21,662 bases of DNA from JAJFTV01 sp964426355. Lineage in GTDB: Bacteria; Chloroflexota; Anaerolineae; Anaerolineales; Anaerolineaceae. The notes beneath the pieces were generated by a model that searched no databases, was not told the origin of the DNA, and saw only the letters and a list, made by a program, of their open reading frames with translations. The stretch is from positions 1 to 21,662 of the forward strand of contig CAYRRA010000067.1 in assembly GCA_964426355.1 (NCBI GenBank), written 5' to 3'. Shown in pieces: positions 7,021 to 13,933 of the stretch; positions within the stretch are counted from its first letter, which is position 1, and the number at the start of each line of letters is the position of its first letter. A program made the translations under genes and the position numbers.

Positions 7021-8234
7021 TCAAATTTCTTTTTTAGGATACTTGAAACCCGTTTGATAAAGAAAAGCTGGCGAACCAAACCTGGTCCATTATAATCCGC
7101 ACCATTGGAAAAGAACACCGCCCCCTGCCTGCTGACCGGGTCGAACAGGGTAATCGTGAAGATGCCTGGGTCGCCGCCGGTATGCTGATAAAAGCGTTTG
7201 CCGCGATGCCATGCCAACCCAACCGATTTCTCCCCGGAAGACAATCCTGGATAGTGATGAGTTGAAAGCATTTCCTTGACCGTTTCCGGTTTTAAGAACG
7301 CCTTTCCTTCAAAGGTCTTGCCTTCATTGGCAAAGATGGAAAGGAAACGGGCATACTCGCTGACGCTTGTTTTCAATGCTCCGTCCGGGTAAGTGGGATA
7401 ACCATAAAAGCCGATGGGTTTGGGCTTGTGACGCAGGTTATCGTATCCATACGGCACCGCCATTCGGTTTATGTCTACATCCCTGTGATGCCAGGCGCTA
7501 TGTTTCATCCCCAGGGGTATAAAAACTGCTTTTTTACAGTACTCATCAAAAGGCATCCCACTGATGAGCTCAGTGAGAAAGCCGACCAGCCCAAAACCGG
7601 TATTCGAGTAGGTATATCGCGTGCCGGGCGGTTGTTTGAGGAAGTTGTTCTTCGGATGAAACCATTTTCCGCCAGGTTTCAAGTAATCCGCCAGGTGTTC
7701 TCCAAGAGGAATGGGTGAATCGGGTAGGACAGGTTTTTGCCGCAATGTGTATTGACGTGTGTACACCTGGCTGTCGCGGATGCTTGAAGTGTGCGTCAGC
7801 AGCATACGGAAGGTAATCGGCGTATCAGGAAAATTTGGGTTGCGCACAGAAAATGGCAGGTAGAGGTTGATATCTTCATCCAATCCAAATTTCCCTTGCT
7901 CATACAACGTCGTCAAGGCAGTAGCGGTGACTGTTTTTGAGATGGAGGCAATCGTAAACAGCGTGTCGGGTGATATCTTTTGCCCGGTTTTAGGGTCGGC
8001 GAGACCGTATGGGCTTACCGAATCGATTTGCCCCTCGCGGATGATTAGCAGAGCCGCCCCTGGCACTTTGGCGGCTTGCATATCGCGCAGGAACCCGCGG
8101 TCGCCCTCCTGCTCATGTCGGCGGAATAAGAGCAGGTGAAGATCGGTGTAAAGGATCCATCCCACAATTACCAGCAGCGAAACGAGGAGGGCTGTTATCC
8201 AGGGAGGAAGAAAGACCCATCCACTCTCAGTCAT
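7014..8234 (-). CDS. Membrane-anchored serine beta-lactamase-like hydrolase
   Basis: This serine hydrolase of the beta-lactamase/penicillin-binding fold (class C, family S12) has 406 residues. It acts outside the cytoplasmic membrane, probably as a peptidase, esterase or D-alanyl hydrolase. An uncleaved N-terminal membrane helix spans about residues 12-37. All three active-site motifs are present: S97-I-S-K100, Y209-S-N211 and H351-T-G-G354. LTHTSSIRDS (147-155) is typical of the family. The start at ATG 8234 overlaps the rnk stop codon by eight bases (ATGACTGA), a classic coupling arrangement, and the longer frame to 8318 would run deep into rnk. It is therefore probably co-expressed with rnk. 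The substrate is unknown, and resistance to beta-lactams is not implied. Confidence 0.9.
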   Translation of the reverse strand: MTESGWVFLPPWITALLVSLLVIVGWILYTDLHLLLFRRHEQEGDRGFLRDMQAAKVPGAALLIIREGQIDSVSPYGLADPKTGQKISPDTLFTIASISKTVTATALTTLYEQGKFGLDEDINLYLPFSVRNPNFPDTPITFRMLLTHTSSIRDSQVYTRQYTLRQKPVLPDSPIPLGEHLADYLKPGGKWFHPKNNFLKQPPGTRYTYSNTGFGLVGFLTELISGMPFDEYCKKAVFIPLGMKHSAWHHRDVDINRMAVPYGYDNLRHKPKPIGFYGYPTYPDGALKTSVSEYARFLSIFANEGKTFEGKAFLKPETVKEMLSTHHYPGLSSGEKSVGLAWHRGKRFYQHTGGDPGIFTITLFDPVSRQGAVFFSNGADYNGPGLVRQLFFIKRVSSILKKKFES

Positions 8235-8640
8235 ACACGCCATCGGCTTCAGGCTGATAAAGAATCTTCTCCACTCGCAGGCTGGTCTTTCCATCCGGTG
8301 TATCCCAATCAAACACATCCCCTACCCGGTAGCCGATCATGGCTGTGCCAATCGGCGCCAGCACCGAGACGAAACCAACCCCCTTCCTTTCGTCATCGGG
8401 AAATACCAGTGTCAGATCCATGGTTTCCCCTTCAGAAAGATCAGTTAGAATGACGCGTGAGTTCATGGTGATCACATCCATCGGGATTTTTTTGGCAGGC
8501 ACAATCTCCGCCCGTGCCAATTCCCCTTCAAGTTGTTGGATATAAATACTGTTTCGATACTCACCAGTTTTTGCCTCGCGGATGGCATCGATCAACTTCT
8601 TATGATCATTTTCGGTAATACAAATTGACCTGTTTTTCAT
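8227..8640 (-). CDS. rnk: Nucleoside diphosphate kinase regulator Rnk (GreA/GreB C-domain family)
   Basis: This small RNA-polymerase-binding protein of 137 residues is related to the C-terminal domain of GreA/GreB. In Escherichia coli Rnk influences nucleoside diphosphate kinase levels and competes with Gre factors at the polymerase secondary channel. The sequence matches the E. coli layout: a short N-terminal coiled-coil arm (about 10-48), then MDVITMNSRV (54-63), DLSEGE (67-72), SVLAPIGTAMIGYRVGD (92-108) and the terminal LYQPEADG (127-134). The start at ATG 8640 has AAAGGA seven bases upstream; the open frame extends 246 bases further, but that part lacks similarity and would cover the hairpin at 8684. 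The next gene starts inside its stop codon. Its link with that serine hydrolase is not explained. Confidence 0.92.
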   Translation of the reverse strand: MKNRSICITENDHKKLIDAIREAKTGEYRNSIYIQQLEGELARAEIVPAKKIPMDVITMNSRVILTDLSEGETMDLTLVFPDDERKGVGFVSVLAPIGTAMIGYRVGDVFDWDTPDGKTSLRVEKILYQPEADGVYD

Positions 8641-8683
8641 AGAATTTCCTTTCAAAGGACTTGCAGGGTAACATCCACTCCCT

Positions 8684-8702
8684 TGCATTTTAAAAAAATG
8701 CA
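8684..8702. repeat. Perfect palindrome in the rnk leader
   Basis: The eight-base arms TGCATTTT and AAAATGCA flank three A residues. On the minus strand the element lies 44 bases before the rnk start and about 155 bases after the stop of the 762-residue gene. It could be a terminator for that gene or an operator for rnk. A -10-like TATAGT lies further upstream at 8797-8802, so the palindrome would be within the rnk transcript. Confidence 0.4.
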
Positions 8703-8857
8703 GATTTACCTGCCAGGTTGTTAAAATCCGGGACCCCAAAAAACAGGCAGGGTTGGCATCTGTCCTATTCCCGGCTTGAAGCACAGGCTGCTCTTCACTA
8801 TAAAACCATTTTACTCGAAGAAATTGTTTGCTTCCTGTCTGAAACGGGTGAGGTTCA

Positions 8858-11146
8858 TTATCCTTCAAATGTTCGCACTGTCTCAAGCACCTCCCTTACA
8901 ACTGCATCATAATCAATATCGGCAGGGTTGATATATCCCAGGCTTTGATAAGTGGGGTTGTTAAGAATCCATGCCGCAATATCTTCGTTGGTCATGTTAA
9001 TAAAATCCCGATAAAAATCAGGTATTGCATTCAAGGCTTCTTGCCCCGCAGCTCTCTCCAGATTTACCATATAGTCACGCATTGCCATGATGGCTTGAAA
9101 TTCTGCTTTGAAGCCACGCAGCTCCCACCCATACAGGTCTTGCACGTAATGTGTGGTTTCGTGAACAACCACCACTGCTAATTCCTCAACAGAACCCCCG
9201 GGTCGGATAAACAAATGCCCTGATACATCATCATAAAAACCGCCGTGACCTAAAACGTGGTAATTCACGATCAGGTCTTCTGCCCGGTCAAACCCTAAAG
9301 CAGATTGAATACCTTCTTCGGTTAATGGGTGGATGCGTTGCATTGCGTGCAACTCACCGACCACCCGGGCAAATCCCTGTTCGGCAAACGCTTCGATCTC
9401 GCCAATCAAAAGTTCCATATCTGCGTGACGGAAGGCGTCCCCTACCGCTTCGATGGTGTGAACCATCGCACTCGAAACCGCAGCCTGATGCGATGCGCTG
9501 GCAATCAGGTTATCCGCTGCCATCGGTATCACGCTGCGCGCGGTACGGGCAAAAGCTTCCAGGTCACCGCTCTCAATGACAGCCCGCGCGGCAGAACGTA
9601 AGCTGCCAAAAATACGCACCACTTCCGCCCCGTCTAAAATTACCCCCACCAGGTCCAAGATCACCCATTGCAGTTCCGGTTCTCTTCGAGAGAGATCGGC
9701 AACGCGTGGATCCATTGCAGTATTGCTGGCTGCGGTTTCTGACATATATGATTGGACGCTTTCTGTAAGCTGGTAGACGCTGGTGCCTAGCGCGACACCG
9801 CCCGCGACCAGCGCTAACCCGCCTGTTGCGATGCCTGCGACAATGGATGCCGTAATTCCCAGTGCGGCGATACCCATCTGTCGAATTGCAGCATTTGAGC
9901 GTGTCTGCTGAATATGGCTGTTAATCGCCGTAAGTAAAACGCGGTTATGCCCGATCCCCAGGTCTGCTTTGGTGCGTTCCACCACACTGGGTAAATCCCA
10001 CACTTGCAGTTCCCCGCTGCGAATGTTGTCCTGGGTTTGACCGATGTTGTCAAGCAGAGTATTCACCTGACCGCCGATCAACGTGCTCAACTGGCGATCA
10101 TCTGCATTGGCAATGGCTTGCGGCTGAACCCGGTGCAGAATAGGGAAGCGGGCAGCATAAGCCTGGAAGAGTTGTTGGCGTTGTTGCTGTTGTGTGGTAA
10201 CTTCAGCCATCCTTGCAACCGACTCGCGCGTGGTGCCGGTTACCGTTGGACGCCCTTGACCCGCTTCCTGCCTGTGTGCTGTTGCCTCAGCCCGCATCTC
10301 GGCAATTCTCTGGTCTCTGTTTACCAATTCTTGTGCAGCCCCCCGAAGTGCAGTCCGGTTTTGAGCTGACTCCGTTTCCCCGGGACCCGCTGCCAGACCG
10401 TAGCGTTCAGCTTCTGTTTCAACAATGGCGCGGTTATGTTCCAACTCATTATGGGCAATCTCCCGAGCGCGACGCTCGAACAGCGCCGGGAATTGTTCTG
10501 AAACCAGGTTAACCAGTTCTTCTTCTCTGGAAATACCCAGTTCTGCCAGACCTGCCTGGATGATCGTGTTCAACCGTGTAATTTCAGTTTGAAGTGATTC
10601 CACTTCCGGCTCGAGCGTTTCTACCGCTTCACTTTCTGCTGTACCCGCTTCGGGAAGACCCCCAGGGGGCATGGATTGCGAGAGGTCTCTCTGCCTTCCG
10701 CGCAGCTCCCTAAGGCGTTCATCACGCTGGTTGATCAAGTCAAAGAGAGGCGTGCCAGGAATGACCTCCTCCAGCGTATTGCGATCCTGCTCAGAGAGGG
10801 GGCGGAGCTGCTCGATATCTGCGCGCCTGGTGGTGGTTGCGCCCATTACTGGTCGATCAATGCTTCCGCCCGGTCGTGTTCGGAGTCGGGTTGAATGTTG
10901 CTCGCGCTGTATGGAATGCATCCGGCTTGTCAACATGTTTGCCACTTTACGGTTCCCAATCAACCGTTGTAAGACCCGAATCGGCGCGGGTTTTTGAGGG
11001 GGCGGCGGCTCTCCGGATGCCAACAATGAGAACTGAGTTCCTCGCAGTGGCTCCTGTTCCAGCTCATTTTTCTGGTCGGGTTTCCGCTGTGGGTTTTCTT
11101 GAGAAACCTTATTGGATCCGGTTTCATGAGCAGCCTTACTGGTCAT
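8858..11146 (-). CDS. Orphan injection-system-type cargo protein with C-terminal HETTH metallopeptidase site
   Basis: The protein has 762 residues and no signal peptide. Residues 1-55 are polar and proline-rich. Residues 58-81 carry VLQRLIGNRKVANML and then IQRE, the N-terminal motif typical of proteins carrying the DUF4157 domain found with extracellular contractile injection systems. Residues 105-340 are Glu/Arg/Gln-rich and mostly helical, with probable coiled coils around 170-330 and a Q-run at 319-325. Residues 424-460 form a glycine/alanine-rich hydrophobic hairpin (two possible membrane helices). The C-terminus has VVVHETTHYVQDLYG with H662-E663-T-T-H666, and E682 in AEFQA is a plausible third zinc ligand. 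This resembles the HELTHVVQ core of DUF4157 itself. The start has AAAGG eight bases before the ATG. No tube, sheath or baseplate genes lie nearby. The best reading is a toxin-like or self-acting secreted metallopeptidase; its target is unknown. Confidence 0.8.
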   Translation of the reverse strand: MTSKAAHETGSNKVSQENPQRKPDQKNELEQEPLRGTQFSLLASGEPPPPQKPAPIRVLQRLIGNRKVANMLTSRMHSIQREQHSTRLRTRPGGSIDRPVMGATTTRRADIEQLRPLSEQDRNTLEEVIPGTPLFDLINQRDERLRELRGRQRDLSQSMPPGGLPEAGTAESEAVETLEPEVESLQTEITRLNTIIQAGLAELGISREEELVNLVSEQFPALFERRAREIAHNELEHNRAIVETEAERYGLAAGPGETESAQNRTALRGAAQELVNRDQRIAEMRAEATAHRQEAGQGRPTVTGTTRESVARMAEVTTQQQQRQQLFQAYAARFPILHRVQPQAIANADDRQLSTLIGGQVNTLLDNIGQTQDNIRSGELQVWDLPSVVERTKADLGIGHNRVLLTAINSHIQQTRSNAAIRQMGIAALGITASIVAGIATGGLALVAGGVALGTSVYQLTESVQSYMSETAASNTAMDPRVADLSRREPELQWVILDLVGVILDGAEVVRIFGSLRSAARAVIESGDLEAFARTARSVIPMAADNLIASASHQAAVSSAMVHTIEAVGDAFRHADMELLIGEIEAFAEQGFARVVGELHAMQRIHPLTEEGIQSALGFDRAEDLIVNYHVLGHGGFYDDVSGHLFIRPGGSVEELAVVVVHETTHYVQDLYGWELRGFKAEFQAIMAMRDYMVNLERAAGQEALNAIPDFYRDFINMTNEDIAAWILNNPTYQSLGYINPADIDYDAVVREVLETVRTFEG

Positions 11147-11267
11147 ACATGAAGCCTTTCAATTCTGTTCAAGGTGGTTATCTGGAATTTGTTGCCGACC
11201 CTTTTTTCCCGGCAGAGACAGGCAAACCGATCCATTGAGTGGGTTGATCGCAGTAAATGATAGCCTC

Positions 11268-11296
11268 ATTATCGCATTTACAAATCAACATTTCAA
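11268..11296 (-). promoter_or_regulatory. Sigma70-type promoter of the cargo-like metallopeptidase gene
   Basis: On the minus strand TTGAAA (11291-11296) is followed after exactly 17 bases by GATAAT (11268-11273), with TG one base before the -10 box (extended -10). Transcription would start near 11261 and leave a leader of about 115 bases before the ATG at 11146. The boxes are good, and no other candidate in the gap is comparable. Confidence 0.65.
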
Positions 11297-11436
11297 GCGG
11301 GTGAAAGAGAAATGCTCCATGAAAATACAGCACAGTTTGCACACCTTCGCAGTATGGGTTTCCCTGAAAAGGTCTCACTGGCAAGCCAGGTAATTTTTGC
11401 AGACTTTTGGGAAAAGCTGCTTTTACCTGCTATAGT

Positions 11437-11483
11437 AATCGGCTGAAAGCCTTTTTACATTGAAGGTGAAAAAATAGCCGATT
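11437..11483 (-). terminator. Inverted repeat after the diguanylate cyclase stop
   Basis: The arms AATCGGCT (11437-11444) and AGCCGATT (11476-11483) are perfect but separated by 31 bases that include T-rich and A-rich runs. It starts two bases past the stop codon of the diguanylate cyclase gene. The long loop makes the terminator call tentative. Confidence 0.35.
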
Positions 11484-11485
11484 GC

Positions 11486-12799
11486 TTATTCATAAAACTT
11501 GCCAAACATTTCCCCCTGGTAGATTGATATTTGATCTCCGCCGTTTCGTTTTGAGCGATAAAGGGATTGGTCTGCTTGCGAAATCAACATGGACAGGTTT
11601 GTACCCCTTGAAGGAAGCACCGACGAGATACCAAAACTTAAGGTAATTTGTTCTTGTAATCCTTCGATCGTGATGGATTTGAGGTGATTTTGGATTCGTT
11701 GAGCCAGCATGGAAATAACGCTAATCTCTGTGTCAAAGATTAATACCAGGAATTCATCCCCGCCGTATCGGAATGAAAGGTCTTTACCTTCGCGCACGCA
11801 ATGTTGGATGACAGATGCAACGTTGATGATGATTTTGTCACCAATAGCATGTCCATAGGCATCGTTGTAGTGTTTGAAATGATCAATATCCATCATAATG
11901 GCTGCAAGAGAGATTTTCCGGGAAAGCGCTTCATGCCAATAAAAATCAGCGTTTTCGTTGAGCATTCTCCGGTTGTACATTTCCGTCATATCATCATAGT
12001 ACGATTTTTGTTTGAAGAGTTTTGCATCTTCCTCGGTCTTCTTTGTATGGATCAAGATATAGCTGAAGACGATGCCGAGGAGTACAGATAGAACAAAGAA
12101 AATAGATATGATTGTGACTTGCCTGCTAATGGTTTGGCTATATTCATCAAAGAAAATATCAGCCCCCAGGATGCCGATATACTCCCCCTCTGTGGAATAC
12201 AGAGGGGCATATCCGCTGACATAGCTGCCCCATTCATCGTTGGAGATCGAAAAAGAAGCACTCTGGCTGTAATAGGCTTTTGCCTCCGGTTCGCGCAAAG
12301 TGGTGTAGCGGTCTTTGTCGGTATACCATTGACCATCGGTATCTTCCAGGCGAGTCTCGTTGTCAATCACCGCATCCAGTAAATAGATGGTGTCAAGGTT
12401 GGCGCCGGCTGGCAGTCCAAAATATTCTTCCTCCTCCTCTCCTACAGCGTATTTAACCTGTTCAGGGGGCAGTTGCCTCATCACATAGATATATTTAACA
12501 TGCGCATACCGCATGATCTCGCGCCTGTCATTCTCGAATGCAACATTAACGGGGTCGGTCAGCAAATCAGGAAAATCAAGGTCGATCAATCGCTCTGCTT
12601 CTGCGTTGCTGATCTGAATGTCCTTTGCGGTGACAACCGCAATGCTTAATGCTCTTTTACCAATGGAGTCGAGAAGGTTTTTCTTCATTTCGTGAATGAA
12701 GTAGAATTCTGTCAGGGCGACGCCGCAAACCAATAAAATAACCAATCCCTGAAGTATTATGATTGGATTGGTTTTCTTTCCTGAATGAAAGACTTTCAT
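11486..12799 (-). CDS. Membrane diguanylate cyclase with extracytoplasmic sensor and GGDEF domain
   Basis: This is a predicted synthase of the second messenger cyclic di-GMP from two GTP. The 437 residues run: membrane helix 1 (about 11-35), an extracytoplasmic sensor region (about 36-226, Cache-like, ending SYVSGYAPLYSTEGEYIGILGADIF), membrane helix 2 (227-250), then the GGDEF domain (265-430). The domain has YYDDMTEMYNRR at its start, the metal-binding aspartate in MMDIDHFK (302-309), the active-site loop GGDEF (346-350) and LSFGISS. The product-inhibition site normally reads RxxD five residues before GGDEF; here it is R336-E-G-K-D340, one residue longer, so feedback inhibition may be weak. 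No EAL domain is present. An extended -10 promoter lies 84 bases upstream. The start ATG has no clear ribosome site. Confidence 0.94.
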   Translation of the reverse strand: MKVFHSGKKTNPIIILQGLVILLVCGVALTEFYFIHEMKKNLLDSIGKRALSIAVVTAKDIQISNAEAERLIDLDFPDLLTDPVNVAFENDRREIMRYAHVKYIYVMRQLPPEQVKYAVGEEEEEYFGLPAGANLDTIYLLDAVIDNETRLEDTDGQWYTDKDRYTTLREPEAKAYYSQSASFSISNDEWGSYVSGYAPLYSTEGEYIGILGADIFFDEYSQTISRQVTIISIFFVLSVLLGIVFSYILIHTKKTEEDAKLFKQKSYYDDMTEMYNRRMLNENADFYWHEALSRKISLAAIMMDIDHFKHYNDAYGHAIGDKIIINVASVIQHCVREGKDLSFRYGGDEFLVLIFDTEISVISMLAQRIQNHLKSITIEGLQEQITLSFGISSVLPSRGTNLSMLISQADQSLYRSKRNGGDQISIYQGEMFGKFYE

Positions 12800-12882
12800 G
12801 TTGAACTGTTTTGTTAATTAAAATACCACTAAATGAGAAAGCTTATGGTTGGGCTAACGCTGTTGTTCAAATAACTTATTCC

Positions 12883-12891
12883 ATTATATCA
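12883..12891 (-). promoter_or_regulatory. Extended -10 promoter of the diguanylate cyclase gene
   Basis: TGATATAAT on the minus strand is a consensus extended -10 box. No good -35 box lies 16-18 bases upstream, which is usual for extended -10 promoters. The leader would be about 77 bases. Confidence 0.5.
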
Positions 12892-12946
12892 GAATAAATC
12901 TAATCTACTGTCTTAGGCAGAGAAATTTTTACATATTCTTTACAGG

Positions 12947-12968
12947 AAAAAGCCAGTGCAAATGGCTT
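12947..12968 (-). terminator. Rho-independent terminator of the nitroreductase gene
   Basis: On the minus strand AAGCCA and TGGCTT (12963-12968 and 12950-12955) pair around a seven-base loop and run into TTTTT at 12947-12951. It lies 66 bases past the stop of the nitroreductase gene. Confidence 0.6.
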
Positions 12969-13034
12969 CCGCTTTTTGGCTCAAAACAGGGTAGTACGGT
13001 TTATCGGCGGGAATCAAGCGCGTGGAACAAGGGA

Positions 13035-13637
13035 TTAATCATCCGGCGATTTACCCACCACCTGGGTGAAGACAACTTTTTCGTGGTCTTTCAGACCCAT
13101 CATCTCATGAAGCTGTTCCCGGTTTACCAATGCGATCACCACTGTGTTCAGTCTGGCAGAGGCACAGTAAAGGTAAACATTCTGACTGATATAACTGGCT
13201 TCGGATCCCGAAAAAAACCATTTTAGCTGGTCATCGGATTTGAAATACATCTTCATTTTTGAATAGTCAGAGACAAAAATCAGCCCGACAGGAGCGGATT
13301 GCAGCATCTTCTGATTACATAAGTATTTCCTGATATCCTTTACTAAAATCGGAACCAGGCTATGTTCTTTTTCTTCATAAAGGAAAAGTCCGTTTTCTAG
13401 CGCGACGTACACTTTTATGGCTTGTGAATTGGTTGCCGATGGAGCCGTTCTCTTGCTTTTGCTTTTTTTTGTTTCTTCCTGGTTGATCCCACAAGCAGCC
13501 CACAAAAGATTGGATAATTCCTGTTCAGAAAGGGGAGAATCTGTCCACTTTCTTTTTGAACGACGATTTTCCAGGGCTTTCATCAATGGAAAGCTGAGGT
13601 CTTTTTGTGGTGCCGGAAGTTTAATGGTGCCCGTCAT
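13035..13637 (-). CDS. Nitroreductase-fold flavoprotein of the SagB/ThcOx type
   Basis: This is a predicted FMN-dependent oxidoreductase of 200 residues. The N-terminal block ENRRSKRKWTDSPLSEQELSNLLWAACGIN (23-52) contains the arginines and serine that bind the FMN phosphate in nitroreductases. RTAPSATNSQ (63-72) matches the short-chain SagB-type dehydrogenases, and the C-terminal half has ISQNVYLYCASARLNTVV (150-167), the second FMN-contacting helix. SagB enzymes oxidise azolines in peptide natural-product pathways, but many solitary homologues exist, and no cyclodehydratase or precursor peptide is visible here. AGGAGGG lies 11 bases before the ATG, next to a small hairpin. An extended -10 box (TGGTAAAAT) at 13678-13683 probably drives the gene, and a terminator follows. 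The substrate is unknown. Confidence 0.87.
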   Translation of the reverse strand: MTGTIKLPAPQKDLSFPLMKALENRRSKRKWTDSPLSEQELSNLLWAACGINQEETKKSKSKRTAPSATNSQAIKVYVALENGLFLYEEKEHSLVPILVKDIRKYLCNQKMLQSAPVGLIFVSDYSKMKMYFKSDDQLKWFFSGSEASYISQNVYLYCASARLNTVVIALVNREQLHEMMGLKDHEKVVFTQVVGKSPDD

Positions 13638-13933
13638 CTGGTTTTTATCCCTCCTAAACTTTTAGGTGATTAGCCGGATTTTACCATGTTTGAAAATTGT
13701 TTAAAAATTTGCGAGCAATGGTTTGCTATTCTGTTCTGCTCGCCCGGATTGGAGGTGATTTTCTGCCAGACCGGCGGTGAACCGTGGCAGCATACGCTTG
13801 TTAGTGCTCACCGAACTTTGCTGCAAGGTATCTTTCCTCCGGCAGGATGAGAATAGAGTGGCAGACAGCAATGGTTTGTTGGTTTCCTTTCGCACATCCT
13901 GTAGCCCCGTTGGATAAATGGCAACGGTTCGTT
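13638..13933. other. Intergenic region with the nitroreductase promoter
   Basis: This region of 296 bases has no supported gene. A 64-codon minus-strand frame (13701-13895) has low-complexity Ser/Arg content and no ribosome site. On the minus strand TGG TAAAAT at 13678-13683 is a likely extended -10 box. CCTAA and TTAGG at 13653-13666 form a small hairpin that touches the nitroreductase ribosome site. Confidence 0.5.

Larger units (their letters stand above)
11151..11485 (-). other. Intergenic leader between the diguanylate cyclase and the cargo-like gene
   Basis: This 335-base stretch has no gene I can support. A 68-codon minus-strand frame (11178-11384) overlaps the promoter and has no protein-like pattern. 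The stretch holds a probable promoter (11268-11296), a leader of about 115 bases, and a wide inverted repeat near the diguanylate cyclase stop. Confidence 0.6.

Noticed and set aside
10004..10512. Plus-strand frames of 99-121 codons inside the cargo-like gene
   Set aside because: They are antisense to a continuous 762-residue protein with consistent domains; Leu/Pro/Cys-rich translations are typical of shadows.
8858..11146. Rhs or tail-fibre protein
   Set aside because: There are no YD repeats or fibre repeats; the middle is helical and coiled-coil-like.
11178..11384. 68-codon minus-strand frame upstream of the cargo-like gene
   Set aside because: It covers the likely promoter and leader, with no ribosome site and no protein-like pattern.
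13035..13637. SagB-like nitroreductase as part of an azole-peptide natural-product cluster
   Set aside because: No cyclodehydratase, transporter or precursor-peptide gene is visible in the surrounding genes.
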